Origin: Formicarius rufipectus
Lineage: Eukaryota > Chordata > Aves > Passeriformes > Formicariidae
DNA length: 64,000 nt
Reading direction: 5' to 3'
Assembly (NCBI GenBank): GCA_013399695.1
Contig: VXAU01002306.1
Coordinates: forward strand, 269,526-333,525
The translations under genes and the position numbers were made by a program. Each line of letters opens with the position of its first letter. The stretch's first letter is position 1. The notes below the pieces were generated by a model. That model saw only the letters and a program-made list of their open reading frames with translations, ran no database searches and had not been told where the DNA came from. Below are positions 12,031 through 26,710 of the stretch, one piece after another.

Positions 12031-14809
12031 CTTAAGGAATTATAGAACAGTAGTCTTTATTTGGGACAGGAAACACTCTTGATGATAAAGGATTCCCCTT
12101 CCTGCATTATGCAAAAACTGAAGAGTCAAAAATTCTAAACTTTATTTCACAACTACAGCAATTTCATCTTATGAAATGAAAAAGACATCTTAGTCCTCTT
12201 AGCACTACATCTTACAATCTGTGTACCCCACAGGTTGCTAAGTTAGGACCTTTCCCACTGTTACTCTGTGGTCTTGTTATTCTTTCCTGATTTGCCTTCA
12301 AAAAGCCACAAAACTAGCCCTGGTTGTGGCAGATTCTTAATGTAATTACACAGCAGAGGAGTGCAGATTTCTGTTCAAATTGCCATGATCTGTGCTGTAC
12401 TTGCATACAACCAAGGAAGAAATTATTAGTACTGTGCATGTTGATTGCTAATTAAGTGTACCCACAGCAGTTTGTCCTGTGTTCTGCTGCACACATTTGG
12501 ACCTCCCTAAACACCCGTGGGTGGAGAATTACAACTCTTAACAGCTTCACACCAGTCCCCTACAGACCAAAAGCTGACGAAGCATGAATGTTGTCGTGAA
12601 TCTGTTCAACCATCATTTCCTCCATTCAGTTCGACTTTGGACTAGCTGAAATGAAGCAGAATTTGGGGTGTCTGCCACCTGGAAGCAGCTCTATAAGCAG
12701 AGTTCCAGAACAGGATCTCATCTCCACAACACATACAAGAGGCAGAAGGAGGAGGATGAGGCAGCTGTGTCCCTATGGTACCATAGCACGGGACCTCAGC
12801 ATGGACCTGTGCACCCACAACCCCACCACCACCTCAGTCAAAGTCACTGTCTCCAGAGGTTACTTGGGCCAAGGAAGTATATACTGATTAGAATTCAGTA
12901 ATTGTTTTCATAATTGGCTTGACTTTACTGTCGAGCAGCAGGTTCTGAGCTTGATCGGCTTGTTTATGTGTCCCAACAAGTTCAGTCACCCTCTGGACTG
13001 CTCGTTACTGCTTTCAGCCATTCTCCTAAGATGTAATTTTCCTACAAAAAACGAGTAATTCATATGTTGAGCCCCTCCTACCCTGCTTCTAAAGAACATT
13101 GTTTTTCTCTGTTCCTTGTATTTTTCCCCAGTCCTCATAATTCTGTTTCTCTGCCTTTGAGGCTGCAGCCCTGTGCTTCTCCCTGTGTCCCATGTACAGC
13201 TGTGGGAATCTGTAAATCTGCCAATGTGCACTTTGTAAAAACTTGTTGCAGATCTGATGGGTTTCATTTTGCAAGCCAAGAAATGAAGGCTTACAACATA
13301 ATTGATACTAACAAACTGAGAGAGGAACTATGGCCCTTACCTAAAATAAAAGATAATCATTGTGAATTAAAGGTCATGAGATTAAGAACTGCGCAGAGAA
13401 ACACTGGGAATTAAGAACAAATGTAATACAGGTTACGATAGAGTTAAACCAGAGATGAATTTGGCTAAATAAAACATAAGAAATCTATTTCCTGTACTAA
13501 TTACTCCACTTCTTAGAGAAATGCAATATTGGCATCAGCCTTCTTAGTAGATTGCGCCGTAAACCCCCAACACTTAACAGTGTTTCAGCCTACACAATAA
13601 GTAGGTATTTACTTATTTTTCACTTATTTACTTACTTATTTTGCTTAGCCGTTGTTTATTGCCTGACAAGTTTTCCTTGCAGGTTTTATCAAGTGGAGGG
13701 ATGTTCCTCGAACAGCAGAACTGCTATTCAAGGTCTTTGAGAAGTAAGCACAAAATATTTGGTTATTCATTTGTTTCCCATTCCACCTTGCAACAATATC
13801 CTTTTAGTAAATCCAGACCAGCAGCATCAACAGGGTGACTTCCCCACACAGACAGTGTTTCCCATGAATCACATAGGTTGCAGTCACTAACACAGGCGAA
13901 AGGACAGCTTGATTCTTCTCATTCGTTTTGTTGGCAGAACAAAGACAACAGTACATTAGCAACAGACTTTCATATGGACACTGGAATTAATCAGACCCAA
14001 GTTTGCCTTCCCCTAAATCACAGGGTCACATGAAGGTGGGGAGAAGAATTTGCAGTGGTATCTTTGTGGGACCACATTCCTAATTCTGCCCTAGTTAACA
14101 GAGCCCCAGTGCCTTGGATTGCTGATTATTACAATCACCAGCAGACCCACATACATATTCAGAGAAAGTGTTCTAACACTCACATTTGTATTCATTTTAC
14201 TTTGACTCGACTGGAATCATAAAAGGAATGTGTAAACGAGGAGAGCCTGTTGCTGAAATGAAGTTGAATTTTTTCCCCACAGAAACTTGGGTTCATGACA
14301 GCTTTTTGTTGGGCAGGACATTAGCCTTTTGTAATTTATTGCTTTTAGATTAAATCTGGGGAAACTCAATATTGCAGTTGAATGATTAGAGCAATACCCC
14401 TCGGAGTAATAAATTTTCTTTGGTGCTGTGCATCTCCCGATCATGTTTCCCTTCTAATTACATTTACATAAATGATATTCTGCAAAATTAAATTAACATT
14501 CAAACCGTTACGCTGGCAAGGAGAGACAAAAATTAGTTACAAACTTACATCCGTAAAAAAACTGAAATGACACCTTGCTCTTTTGACAAACTGAATCACA
14601 GCTATCCCCCAAAGTGTCTCAAACACAACTCATTATTCTAGTTGGTTAATCACCGACCTAGACCCTCTGCTCCCCCTCTTTCGGAAGTTTATAGTGTAAG
14701 GAACTGCTTTCCACAGGGCCTCATTAAACAGAAGCAATTGGTGACAATCCAAATTTGGTCAGCAAAGTGCTCTATTCAGACCTAGACTTGATTTCTATAG
14801 TTTTGGCCA
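12031..14809. other. Unique DNA, no gene seen
   Basis: Two overlapping plus-strand open frames at 12651-12901 and others at 13064-13414 give no protein I recognise. A short TTAC/TTTACTTA-like simple repeat lies at about 13606-13643. Nothing else can be supported. Confidence 0.7.
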
Positions 14810-15040
14810 CAGCCCTTCTTCAGGGCTTCCCTCTCTTGGCTCCTGCGCGCCGTTCCTGTAGTGTGGAGCCAGACGGGGCTTGGCGGGGCTCCCTGTGAAC
14901 TTAGGCTCAGTCCTCTGCTGACACCGTCCTGACCAGGCTGAAGAAAGGTGTTCTTGCTCCCCTTATGTCCACACTTCCATGCTGGCTGGCGAGCAGAGCT
15001 GTGACTTCCTGGACTGTTCTCCAAGTGGTGCACAGTTATG
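14810..15040. other. Local GC-richer patch with a few CpGs
   Basis: Against an AT-rich background this patch is GC-richer and holds several CpGs, including a cgcgccg cluster at 14846-14852. A minus-strand open frame (14782-15033) covers it but gives no recognisable protein. It is too small and too CpG-poor to call a CpG island. It could be a non-coding exon, an old repeat or just local composition. Confidence 0.4.
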
Positions 15041-18000
15041 GGATTTCACATAGCAACTTTTCACTTGCCAAGAGGAGGGACCATTACCCTGATGAGGGAA
15101 AAAGTGTGCCAGCCTACTGCTAGTTCATGAAGCCAGTCTTCAGACAGCTTTTCCAAGATGTGAAATTTAAATGGATTGGTGTTGATTTGCCTAGGGTCAC
15201 TAATCTGACTACTGAATCTATTTTCTCAGAGCTGTATAAGGATCAGTAGCTTTAACAGAGAAAAATGATCTCCTAAGACCTACTTGGAAAGACATGATTT
15301 TTGTCATCCCCTAGAGGATTTGGCTTTTCAGATACCCACCCACTGTAAAGACAGGGTACATCCATCTCTTCTCTCCTCTCTTTTGTCTTTTGATGCCATT
15401 AACAAATCAGCAAAATGCTTAGGCAAGAACACTTGTCCTGTTCTATCAGTGTGAGGCACTGCTTGGGTTTTTTTGTTGCCCTTGCACTCACTGCAGTGAA
15501 GATGGCAGCATTTTCTTTCAGGAATTCCTGAACCTTGTCCTGTCCTCTCTTTTAGTAAAGAGTGCATACCATCATGTCTCTAGTGGTATCAATTCTTATG
15601 CAAGTACACTCAAACAATTTTGAGACATCAAAAATGAAGAATTGGGAGGGGGTGGGGGAGAATCGATATTTATTATATGGCACGTACATATATACATGTA
15701 TTGTCACATCTGGAACTAAGCCTGTCAGTTCTAGTGCAAGTGTGCCTTGCCTCGCTCTTGAGTGTGAGTACACTCTGTGTAAATTGGGCCTATTTCAATG
15801 GGGGGAAATGCAGTATTTGGAGAAGAAGATTAAAGTAAAAATATTAAAGCTGCTGGTTAAATAAAAACTGTGTATATATGTGCCTACTTTTCAGTTTGAA
15901 ACCTGGATGATTTTAACGTTTCAAGTTTTGAAAGCAAAGTTTGATTCAGCGATTGAATTTCCCTCTTGAAACACATCAACATTTGCATTTTAGCATATTT
16001 CACTTTACTTGGCAAAGAGATTGTGGGGATTTTTTTTTTTCCACAAGAAGAAACGCTGGGCAGCCTGGCATTTGTTTGAAAACCTAATTTAATTTTCCCT
16101 AAACTTCACAGTTTCTGTATTTCTATAGGTCTTACAATAAATAAAGTTAATTAGTTGTAGACATAACATTTAGAGACCATATTTTCTCAAAGTGTTTGAT
16201 TATAGTGAGTCATCTGCATGACAGTTCTCTTTCCAGGACTGCATTTCATTCCTGTTCGCCTCACCCTGGTAAACATAACGTGCCAAACACTCTAGAATTT
16301 CTGTTAAATAAGCTCGTCTCACAGTGCTATGGCCCAGGCCCATTCAGAGACGTAATTGAATTCTTTGGCACACAAATCACTTGGAAAGACTGGGATGGTT
16401 TATATGTTTAGGACCATATGACAAACATCTGTTTCACTACAAGGAATGTGAGGGCATAACCACAGGTACCAAACACAAATCACGTAGGAAATCTTGGGGC
16501 AGGTTCATTAACCGTGACTCCTGGATAGGATGCGAGACCTGAATGGAATAGCCCATGCAAGACTATGATGAAATTTCTGTGAAATCTGTGAAAATCCAGA
16601 GCAATCCAGATGGGGAACTTAATAGCACCAGACCAGCAGATACCTTTAGGAGAGCAGCGTTATGCAACAAAATTTCTTAAACATTTCCTTCCTCAAGGAC
16701 TTTAAAACTGCAGCTCTAGAACACATAACAACACAAATAGAATGTCATAACTGACTTTCACTGCTAGTATTAATCTTTAATTTACTTTATTTCATCAATT
16801 TCATATTATTCCCATTATCACTGCCACAGCTTTTTTTTTTTTTCCTGTACTTAAAAAAACTGCATATCTTCAAGGCACATATCAGTGGAACACAACAAAC
16901 GTAAGTCTGAGTGAGCACTCAGTGAATCATGGGAGAATCCTTGTGATTAGGAAAAGCAGTAGAGAGAAAATGTGAGGTTTCAGCAATGTTAGCAAGAATT
17001 CATGAGTGCACACGGGTGTGCTTCAGATGGCTGAGGTTATCAGACTCCAGGCACATTGAACAGTGTCTGTGAACAAGCCAAGACCATCTGCCATCCACAA
17101 AGAGTAAAATATATGTCTATCTAGAGCAGAGTTCTTCCCAACCTTTCTGAAAAAACTCCAAGGTGGGGTCCCAGCATTTTGAGATGTGTAAGGCACGGAT
17201 GACTTATTGAGCTCCTCTTCCAGGCGACACCATAGCTCTGAAGAACAGGGAAGGGAGAAGAAATACAAATTTGTCAAGATATGTCTCAATGACAAAAGCA
17301 GAGAACACCTGAAGGGATGGCTGCTGCTTCCTGTTCCTCAGGATAATTGGAAAATTGTGATCACATTTTATTTCTCAGGAAGAGCTCAAAGCAAGAGGAG
17401 ATTCAAAATTGCATTTGGATACTATGAGAAGCAACTAGAATAATAATGAGCTAATTTTACCATAAAGGTAAGGTTAATATCTGCATATCAGAGGCTATTT
17501 AATAAACACTCTTGACCACTTCAGTACATCTCTCATTTGCCACCCTTTCACCGCTGCATTGTGCAAAAGCCAAAATGCCCAGAGGATGAGATGGGTGAGG
17601 AGTTGGCTGCATTTTGGGCTGCTCTTCTTGGAAATTACCTGCTTTTCATTTTCTTCATACAGTCCTCAGGGACTCCTTAGGGCAGGGGAGAGCACCACTG
17701 TGTGCACGAGGTGTGGCGTTTGAAGCTGCTCTTGCGGTGCCCATGTTTCTCCACTTCTGCATTTTTGACTGCCTGATTTCTGTTGTTGTTGATGGTGTTT
17801 GAAGATTGAATGTTATGTACAGCAACAGATGTTAGTGATCTCATTCAGAGCTGAATATCTTTTTACACATGGTTTGGTTGTGCACCAGGGGCCAAGAACT
17901 TTGGCTGCAGATAAGCAAAATCAAAATCTGTTTTAACTGGCACATTGAGTCCACTGTCTATAAACATTCATGTTAAGAGAATGAGATTAAATCTGCCAAG

Positions 18001-21000
18001 GGACATTATTATGTCGTGAAATATATTTGTCCAGCACAAAAGAATGACTGGAAAAGAGTGGGAAAATGGTGATTATGGAGCTATGTACCGGTGACCTAAA
18101 TCTGTTCAAAAGCTCCACTAATTGTAAGCACACACCGTCTTGGGAAATAGGGAGTAAAAAATGTATGTATAGAAAACGTTTAAGAAAGAGGAGGCAAGGA
18201 CATTCTTCAAGCAATAAAGCAAGGAAATACTAAAGTTGGGCAGCTTCTGCCCTGCTTTGATTGGATGGGTGGCAGCAAGGACAATGTCAAAACGATCAAG
18301 GTTAGGCTGCATGGGATTTTCCCAGGAAAATGAAAACCAGAACAGGAAATGGAAATGCTATGATACTGATCGTAGTATTTTTCAAGCTGTCACAGATTTT
18401 TGATGCAAATACCTGTAGGATACATAAGAAGGAAATCACAAGGAAGAAGTCCCAGCAGCTGTTGTCACCAGTAATGTATTTAAGGACCTACATGACTATT
18501 GTTAGTAACATGGGAACTGTGTTTTCTTTGGAACAGTGAAGGAAGCAGCTTGAGAAGGAAATGTAAGGTTTCAAGGCATAGCTTTTGATGGATTAAAAAC
18601 TGGAATTGAGTGATTTACAAAAAAAAATTAAAAAAAAGAAAAGTAAGTATTTGGATTGTCTAAGTGTAAATCCTTGGGAGTCACACACCTTTGCAAACTT
18701 TCGGACTGTAAGAAAAATATATTTTTCAAAGATGCAAAGACAAGAAGTAAGAAGCTAGATGTTATTAAACAGTACCATAGAAAGAACCATGGGTAAACCA
18801 TACAGCAGCATTAGGCTTTCTGAATAACCGAGTGCACTCAAAGCAATTTTCTGTAGATTTGTCAGCCTTAGTTCAGGTCTACTGGTGTGTTTCTCCCCTT
18901 CCTTTGCTCCACTCAATTTTAGACAACATGTGAGCTCTGCAAATGAGTGAAGAAAGAAGGCAATGAATATTGTTACAGCTATAGCAACTTCAAGATCTTA
19001 TTTATTCATCAGTAAGTCATCCTAGTGAACTAGAGAGTCCATCAAATATCTTTCTACTGAATGCAGTGAGCTAACAAAAGCAATATCCAAACCAAATGCA
19101 TGTGTCTTCTAATTGGACAAGAGAAAAATGACACTTTCTCCTCCCCATAACGAAATTCAAAAACCGCCCAAGTCCCAAACATACATTTATGTTCACTACA
19201 AGATGGGAATTTCCTTCCAGACCCCTCTACCAAAGGGATAGGATGTCTGTAGTGTCCATGAGATAGAACACAGACAGCAGGACAAATGCCCCAGCTCTCT
19301 GCTCAGCCTCAGATGTGCACCAGCATGAACAGACTGATGAGCAGGGCAAAGAAAATATTTTTCCCAGAGGTCTATTGACAAAGACCTAGGAGATATGTGT
19401 AGATACCATGTTGACTTGAAGGTTCACTAAACACAATCAGTGTTGTCAGAACCACACTCTTCTTCCAGAGGCAAAAGAGGTTTAATGGCACAGTGTTGGA
19501 AAAGCCCTTTTGTGTCTCTTTGGTGTGAAGCACAGTACTATCCTCAGAATTAGAAGTCTGCTCTTTGGTAAGAATAAAAACATTTGATTGTATTTTGCTG
19601 TGAAAACACTGTGATTTGCTGCAGTGTCCGTGATTAATGTTGGTCTTTCAAAGAGTTGTTTTCCGTTGTGCTATGTAAATAAAGCCTCAGTGTTGCTAAA
19701 ATGCTGGCTTTCATTATGCATGGCAAAGGAAAGGTTGATGATGCTCTATGATCTTTAGCAAACACCACAGACATTTCTGGAACATGAAATCAAAAGTAAG
19801 AGCAAGTAGCATTAAAATGTTCTTTGAGCTACTTTCTTATAATTACAACATGAAAGTTCTTTTTAAATTAGTGTATGTGAACAGTGTTCAAAGCAAAATA
19901 AAAATAATTCTGAAACTGAGTCTTTTTTTTTCTGGAATGGATTCAGAGTGTTGGAATGGAGTCAAAGTAAAATCTTCTTTTCATGACAACTGAATTTGAG
20001 TATAATATTTCTTATTTGATGTGACATCTCATCACAAGATCCTCCAGGCACTGGGCATGGATCACCTTTAAAATATAAACATCCAAATATTATGCTTCTT
20101 CTGTTTCTCTGTGGCAGCAATAATTCACTTTCACATCAACTTCTTGGAAGGAAAACCAGAAGAGTCCACAACTTTTAATACCAGGTACATCTCTTAAATA
20201 AAGGCAATCATGAAGACTTTCCCTTCCACTGGGAACAACCTCACTACAGTGGCAAAGACACTGCTTCTGCCTTTCACAGAAAGAGATTTTGAACAAAACC
20301 TGGGAAAAGGTACAGTTCTTCAGGCAGAGTAGGACTGCAGGACTGCACTGAATCTTGAGAGTCATATCATCAGCTGATGGTAAGCTTCTAACTGGTGAAT
20401 TTTTTTGAATATGATTTAATAGCTGATTCAAAGCATGAAAACTTCTCAAAATGAATCTCAGCAGACCCTCAGATCATTGTACCACAGTTTTGAAACTACT
20501 AATTTGATCCATCTTCCATCCTGCCTAACAGCTGATCATACCTCATCCCTACGTGGCCAAGTGAAATAGGTTTGGGCAACGTGAGAGATGAGTAGTATCA
20601 AGATCTTACTGTTTATGGAATAACAGTGTGATGAATATGATGTAGATGACAGTGAAAAGTATCTAATTTTCAGGGGATGATAAGGTACAGTGCCTTCCAG
20701 AAAAGTAAAATGCTTTCATCAAAATCAAAGGGAGCACCCTCAAGCTTGTTACTAGCCTTGAAGGGTTGGATTAACCATGGAGATAGTTCTGCAGTAATGT
20801 TTATTTTTAAGATGAATTTAAAGCTGAGATGCCAACACAGTCTTGGTTGCTGTAGAAATGTGATAAATTAGACCTATAAAAGTTATGCACATCCAGGCAC
20901 CAGGAGACTGAAATTCAACCTATCATTCAATGAAGTTCTTCCTATTTTATACCAACACAAGTCAACCGTATTCTCCTGAACATCCAGGACCTTCCCAGAC

Positions 21001-22809
21001 CCAGTTACTATGTCTCTAATCTTCTCTACCTTGCCCTCTGTCCTCTCCAACACACAAGTACTGTTTCAAAAACTATTCTATCACATTTTGTTTCTTCTTT
21101 CTTACCTAGGATAATATTTTCTGAACAGGTGCCCAAGCATCTCTTCTGTCAGGTCTTCAAATCAGGAAGATTGCACATTATTTGAAAAAAAGAGAGAAAG
21201 AAAGCCAGAAGTCAGTGAATTGTCACAATAGACCCCCTTGACTTTCCAGAAACTTGTCATGAAGAACATAACCTTTTCTGTTTCACATATCTCTTAGCAG
21301 TGAGTTGCTGATTAAGGCTGAGAACACAGGGCTGCAACTAATCTGAAACGAAGGAAAGCATTTAACCTACAGTTCCTCATATTCAGAACAAATAACTGTC
21401 TCAGTGTCCCTTGTGCATATTTGATGGAGTTAAAACCAGGTTATTAATGAAGAAAAACTCCATAAAAATGAACACACTCCAATCACTCTTCTGGAACTAC
21501 AACATCAAGAGGACATGCCAGTCAAGCAGCTAATACTAAACCTGTAAATCTTTACCTATTTAGGATGCTTTAATCATTTCCTATGAATTAATACCATAAA
21601 ATGTGATTTACAGCTTAAGGAGGAAGATCCTTATAACCATTAATACACAAATTCAATCAACAGACATTTGCAAATTACAGATTCACTGAAGCTCTGTGTT
21701 GCTCAGAAGAAAACCAATCCTGGCCCCTTCTCTGCAGGGAAAGCAGGGCTTCAAATGATGGTAGAGGTGCAGTTTTATCAATGTTGCATTCCATAAACCC
21801 CCCTAACACAGGCTTTCTTCAACAGATGGTCTTCTTAATTTGATACTGGATGCATGATTTATAGACAAGCCTCAGCAACAGAGGGAGTGTTTAAGGTGTC
21901 AGATGAAACAACAAACAAATGGGAGAGCAATGCTCTCTTAACAAACAAATTCTTTAACCTTTTAAGGATTAGTATGACCCTGCTGGTCCTACTAATACAG
22001 CTGAGAGAAATTTCAAAATTATTTAGGGTGGCTTTTTTTACCCTGGAAAAGATATTTTATTTTTTTGTCTTCTTTTTCAGTGACTTATTAATGGTAGTCA
22101 ACAAGACCATTTAAGCATGAAATCCCAAATATGTTGAGCTTATCAGAAACAGAAGTTTGCATGTGGAATGTCTACCACAGTGTCCCATACATCTAGAGAT
22201 GCTCTCGGTGTTTCCTCCTAAGCAGTTCTACCTCTCATTGTCTTGCCACCACCGTGTACTGAAAATGGCAAAAACCAGGGACATTTGTTCCACATTTCCT
22301 TCTCTCTGTCACCACAGGTGACTCTGCCAAATGCCCATCACTTGGTCTCATCTATTCCTGGCTACCACTAATTGTTCTCTTTTTCTTTTTGTCCTGTACA
22401 TACAACCCCCTTCATCTGCCAGTCCCTTCTCCGTGTAACCAGTTCTGATGCCCTTTTTTCTTTCTTCAGATCCATAAACACTTTAACCTGTAAGAACATA
22501 AAAAGGACCAATTTAATCTTTTCCATATTTAAGCATTTGCTTGAGGTGCCAGAAGTACAAAATGAGTGGTCCTTGGCTTCCTTTATCATCAGCTGAGGGA
22601 GAAGTTTTATGTGGACAGGCTGACTCAGGTTTTAGCTGGCAGGATCACTCTTTGGAGATGCCTTCTGGTTTCTACTGACAAAAGAAGGCTTAGGGCTACT
22701 GGCTTTCTAATGTATCCCTAAAGTGCTTGCAGGGGATGAATCCAGGCAAAGTATAGACATTTTTTCCAAAACTTGATTTGTGATCCTTCCTCTTTCAACC
22801 TCTGTTCCT
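15041..22809. other. Unique AT-rich DNA, no gene seen
   Basis: No gene or named repeat is visible. Minor features are a G-rich run at about 15644-15658 (three G runs, one short of a standard four-run quadruplex), a T13 run at 16831-16843 and A-rich sequence at about 18619-18641. A minus-strand open frame of 119 codons at 20090-20449 gives no protein I recognise. Confidence 0.75.
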
Positions 22810-22826
22810 TTTTTTTTTTTTTNTTT
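22810..22826. other. Poly-T run containing a single undetermined base
   Basis: A run of T is interrupted by one N at 22823 and then continues. The sequences on either side do not repeat each other, so this looks like an unresolved homopolymer or a closed gap rather than a duplicated contig end. The true run length is unknown. Confidence 0.85.
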
Positions 22827-25800
22827 GCCTTGTTTGGTTTACATCGATGGTCTTATTTTACCTAAAAAGGAAGGTTGAGCCAACAGTTCAAGAAAGAGTT
22901 TTTGTAACACAGCTCACTAGTGTGGAGACAAGGCAGGTGACATGCTCTTTATATACTATTGTAAAGTTTTCCAAACAACTTTTTAACCTTCTTCTGTTCC
23001 AAAAGCCAAACTACCCTACTAGAACAGACTGATATTTATACTTCTATGGAGAGAAGGGGGGAAAAAATGGAAACTTGGATGGTGAGCACTCATTCAGTAC
23101 CAGAAAGCAAGAGGTTTTCAGTGAGCTAAAAAGCATTGGAGAGGACGGTTAAGCTTTTGCCTCAGGGCACTTAAAACTTCCCTTTCTCCTGCTCCATCTT
23201 TTCCCTTCTTTCCTGATCTCTCTCCTCCAGCATATGTCTGCTAAAGATCTCAGCCTAAGGAGCAGAACTGGGAGGAAGCCAATCTCCAATTCATCGTGGG
23301 ACTTTGATTTAATTTTCCATACAGCCTGACTGCTTCTTTAATGATGTACACCCTGGCTAGCTTGACAAAAGATTTTCCTGTAGAGCACCAGTGTGATGGA
23401 GTTTCACAGGCAACCTGATACTTTTGCTCCCGGTCCAAGAGCAGCAGCACTTAGACAGCATCCGGCTTTGTCACAGACAGAGGAATTGCCAAAATGTCCA
23501 TTAATTTCAGTGGTACCAGACTAGGTCCATGGAAACAAGATGGAAAGGGTAAATGTCAGGGAATGTGATACAAGTGGGAAGGCAAAGCATCAGCATGTTT
23601 TGAGAGAGGATGATGAAGAAGATACACAGTAAGGAGGACTGGTAGGTGCAGGAAAAGCACAGTTATTAAAGAAAGAGCAACAGACACCATTTCGAAAGGA
23701 ATGCAAGGAAATTTTATATTGTTCGGAGGTATCTTCTTGTCCTTACTAGAAAGGTTATGATTGATGATTCGCTTTTTTAAGATGAAACGTTTAGGTCAGA
23801 GTCATTTTGGAGGGCTTGAAAGGAAAGAACAGCTGTTTATGGCAGGAGGAACTGGTTGGATGGGTGAGGCTACAAGTTCAGCTGCTTTTGTTACTAACAC
23901 CTACAAAAATTTTTAAACAAGAACCCTTCTGACACAGTGAAATGTAAAGAAGGAGAAAAATGCATACAAAAAAATGGAAAAAAGGGAAATACATAATAAG
24001 GATTTTGGCTGTTCTCTTTATTTAATGTCATGGGACTATGAATTTTCCTCATTCTGTTTGAATGAAGTATCTAACTATGCCTCTTTGGCAGCTGACATAG
24101 CAGCAATAGCTCCAGTTAGATCATTGTGAACATTGCATTGGCTCCACTTTCAAGCCATCTCAGTACTCAGCGGCTACTGATTTTGCTGCCCAAGTAGGAG
24201 ACACACACACACAGTTTCCCACCTACATTCTAATAACAGACATTACACTGGAAAATGCCATCAAAACAAGAATGATTTTATTTGGAAGAAACAAGATAAA
24301 CCCCTGTTTGTTGAGCACATCTCACCTTCAGTCTGATCTGGCCCATCTACAATGAAGGTGCAACTTAGGGTCTGTAGCACACCTGAATGGATCATTTAAG
24401 CGCAGTACTTCAGTTCAAACACCTTTTAATTGAATATCATTGCAACTTAGGAGTGCAAAAGGACTTTATAACTGTTAGTATGGCAGTGATTTCTAGAAAG
24501 AAAATAACTGGCAGTCAGGTTAATATTCACCTCAATCTAGACTAAAACCAGCAGAACCTGCACTATGAACTCCATCTTCCACACTGCCAGCCTTGACACA
24601 CACATTCATACACCTTTGTTCTGTACTCTTCAAAATGGGACAAGCACAATTTATTGTAGGAAATTGAAAATGTAGGCCCTTGGCTAATGTCAGAAACACA
24701 AAACAAAACAAAAGAAGAGAAACCAATTTGCTTGCCCATCAAAAATACAGTATTGCATTTAATGGAGACCACATAGTTGCAGTGGGAAACACACTACAGT
24801 CACTTAAGATCCAGTTCATTAAATATTCCCTATATTCTTGGTATAAGAAAGAACAAACTGCATGTGTGTGGGAGCATAATTTCCTGGAGGCAACATTTTA
24901 TCTTTGATTTCCATTAGGTCTTTCATGAGCACACCACTCAATCTCCTCTGCCTAACTGCCCCTGCTGTGCCAGCGATCACACAGTATGTAATGTCAAGTC
25001 TGTCTTCATCAGGACTGGGATCAATTAAAAGGCCCAATATTCAAATTATATGCTTGACTCCCAAAGTGTTGTCACTATTATTCCCTGAGAAGAACAGAAG
25101 TATGTCAAACTGTTCCATTGCACATGGGTTTTGAACTGCATTTTGCATTATGTTTTCACACTAACCCAAACCAAATTTGTATCTACTGCTTTGAAAATCC
25201 AGAAGAGCTTCAGGTAGGGACACCACAGGCCTGGAGTCACCCGGTCTTAGTGGTGGCATCTCAGTTAGGGGATGACTCACTCAGATTTCATCATTAACAA
25301 CGAGTTACAATCCCTTTAGGAGATGACTCATCCCATAGGTGGGCTGAAAAACTGCCTAAATATGATAATTTCTCTCTGGTAACTGTAAAAGATTGTCTTT
25401 ATTGACTGGGCTATTAATTTAGTGAGGTGAGATTAACCTGGGACACAATTACAAGTTGTGTGGGTAGAGGTATGTGGAATCAGGATGTGAAAATCCCATT
25501 GTGGGGGCAGCCACTGGTTCAGTGATACCCCTAAAAGTGGGATCAGAAAAAAATAAATTATGAGGGGCACAAAGTTCACAAGCTGCTCCTGAAATCTCCA
25601 GCCTCAGGGGAGAAGACAGTAAAAGTTTGTTAATATAAACAGGGACTTTACAGGAACTTGACAAAACCCATACTTTTATAGTTACTTGCGCATAATTGCC
25701 CGTCACATAATTCACTGCAGAAGAGAAATTCCCTTTGATTCCAGTCAGAACTGGCATGAGCCCAGGCAATTCTGCACAGGGAAGAAACCAAACCCAGAGC

Positions 25801-26366
25801 CACTTTAATCTGGTCTGGGAAGCAAAGGGAAGTTCTATAACTCCACTGAGCTATGACTTGAATTTATCCAGCTCCTTGTAACCTGCTGTAGCTATGATTT
25901 GTAATGGAGGCTGACTTTATTCCTGCTTGTTCTCTCCAACAAGTAAGCTTTCACTTTATGTCCCTTCACTGGCTCCCTCTGACCTGAAACCAGTCTCCTG
26001 ATTAACGAGATATGGAAGGTTTTAGGAATAGGGCCAAACTGGGAGGGGGGAATTTTTCTTTTTGGCTCTTTTCAACTTGCATAGGGCTGTGCTAGGGAAA
26101 GCTGTCCTGCTAGTCAGAGCAAGAAAGCCTTGCAAACATTACTGCAGAGTTTCATCAAAACGAAGACTGCAGAATTCTTTTGTCGTCTCAAAAATATGCA
26201 TCAGTAATGCCAGTTCATTCACCCTGAGCAAAATAGCTACAAACATTTGTTTTAACAATATAGAGGCCTTAAGAAATGTGTAATTTCACAGCAGCGACAG
26301 AACATTTGTATTGTGAACGCTAACTTAACTTCTAAGCTGCTGTAGGAAACTCTAACATTGTTTAGC
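22827..26366. other. Unique AT-rich DNA, no gene seen
   Basis: No gene is supported. The minus-strand open frame at 25449-25769 (106 codons) has no recognisable motif. A short (AC)n run lies at about 24201-24213. Two TGACTCA sites stand close together near 25.3 kb and are listed separately. Confidence 0.75.
25264..25331 (+). promoter_or_regulatory. Pair of AP-1/MAF-type TGACTCA sites
   Basis: TGACTCA occurs at 25273-25279 and again at 25324-25330. Both sit in a similar context (ttaggg-gatgactca and tttaggagatgactca), so the two may be remnants of a local duplication. TGACTCA is the consensus site of AP-1 and a half-site for MAF/NRF proteins. Two copies within 60 bp could form a small regulatory element, but a 7-bp word arises often by chance. 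Confidence 0.25.
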
Positions 26367-26367
26367 A

Positions 26368-26710
26368 AGAAGGGCTTTCCAAGCTGAGAATCAAGCTGTG
26401 AGAAAGAACAAAAAAAAAAGAGCATTCATTTAAACATTTTCAGAAGGCCCTAAAAATGCCGTTTTCACACAGTAAATCCACTGCACTTGAATGTCTGCTG
26501 GCTTTCTGAAAGGAATGCTCTTCACTGGGATGCAGCCTGCTGTGGTCAAGTATGATGGAAATAAAAGTGTTGCTAATGGTGATTGAAAAGGATTCCCACT
26601 GGTGCTGGCCAGCGTTGGTTTTAGATGGGCCAACTCTGTCGAACAGAGAGCAACAGGAGACAGTAAACTTTCCCTGAGGCTCCCTAAACTTTGAGTCACC
26701 TCTTCTACCC
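26368..26710 (+). repeat. Diverged direct repeat, copy A
   Basis: The segment from about 26441 to 26710 matches 29987-30249 in the same orientation over nearly its whole length, at roughly three quarters identity by eye and with small indels. The best-kept blocks are gtgttgctaatggtgattga, aaaaggattcc and actttgagtcacctct. Weaker similarity (agggctttcca, then gctgtga) suggests the copy starts near 26368. It is not CR1, the solo LTR or any element I can name. It is either two copies of an unrecognised interspersed repeat or an old local duplication of unique sequence. No reading frame is shared between the copies. Confidence 0.8.

Noticed and set aside
15644..15658. G-quadruplex
   Set aside because: There are only three G runs of three or more in a row; a standard quadruplex needs four.
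25449..25769. Minus-strand 106-codon frame as a retroviral or cellular protein
   Set aside because: No motif could be recognised, and no LTR, CR1 or other element lies nearby.
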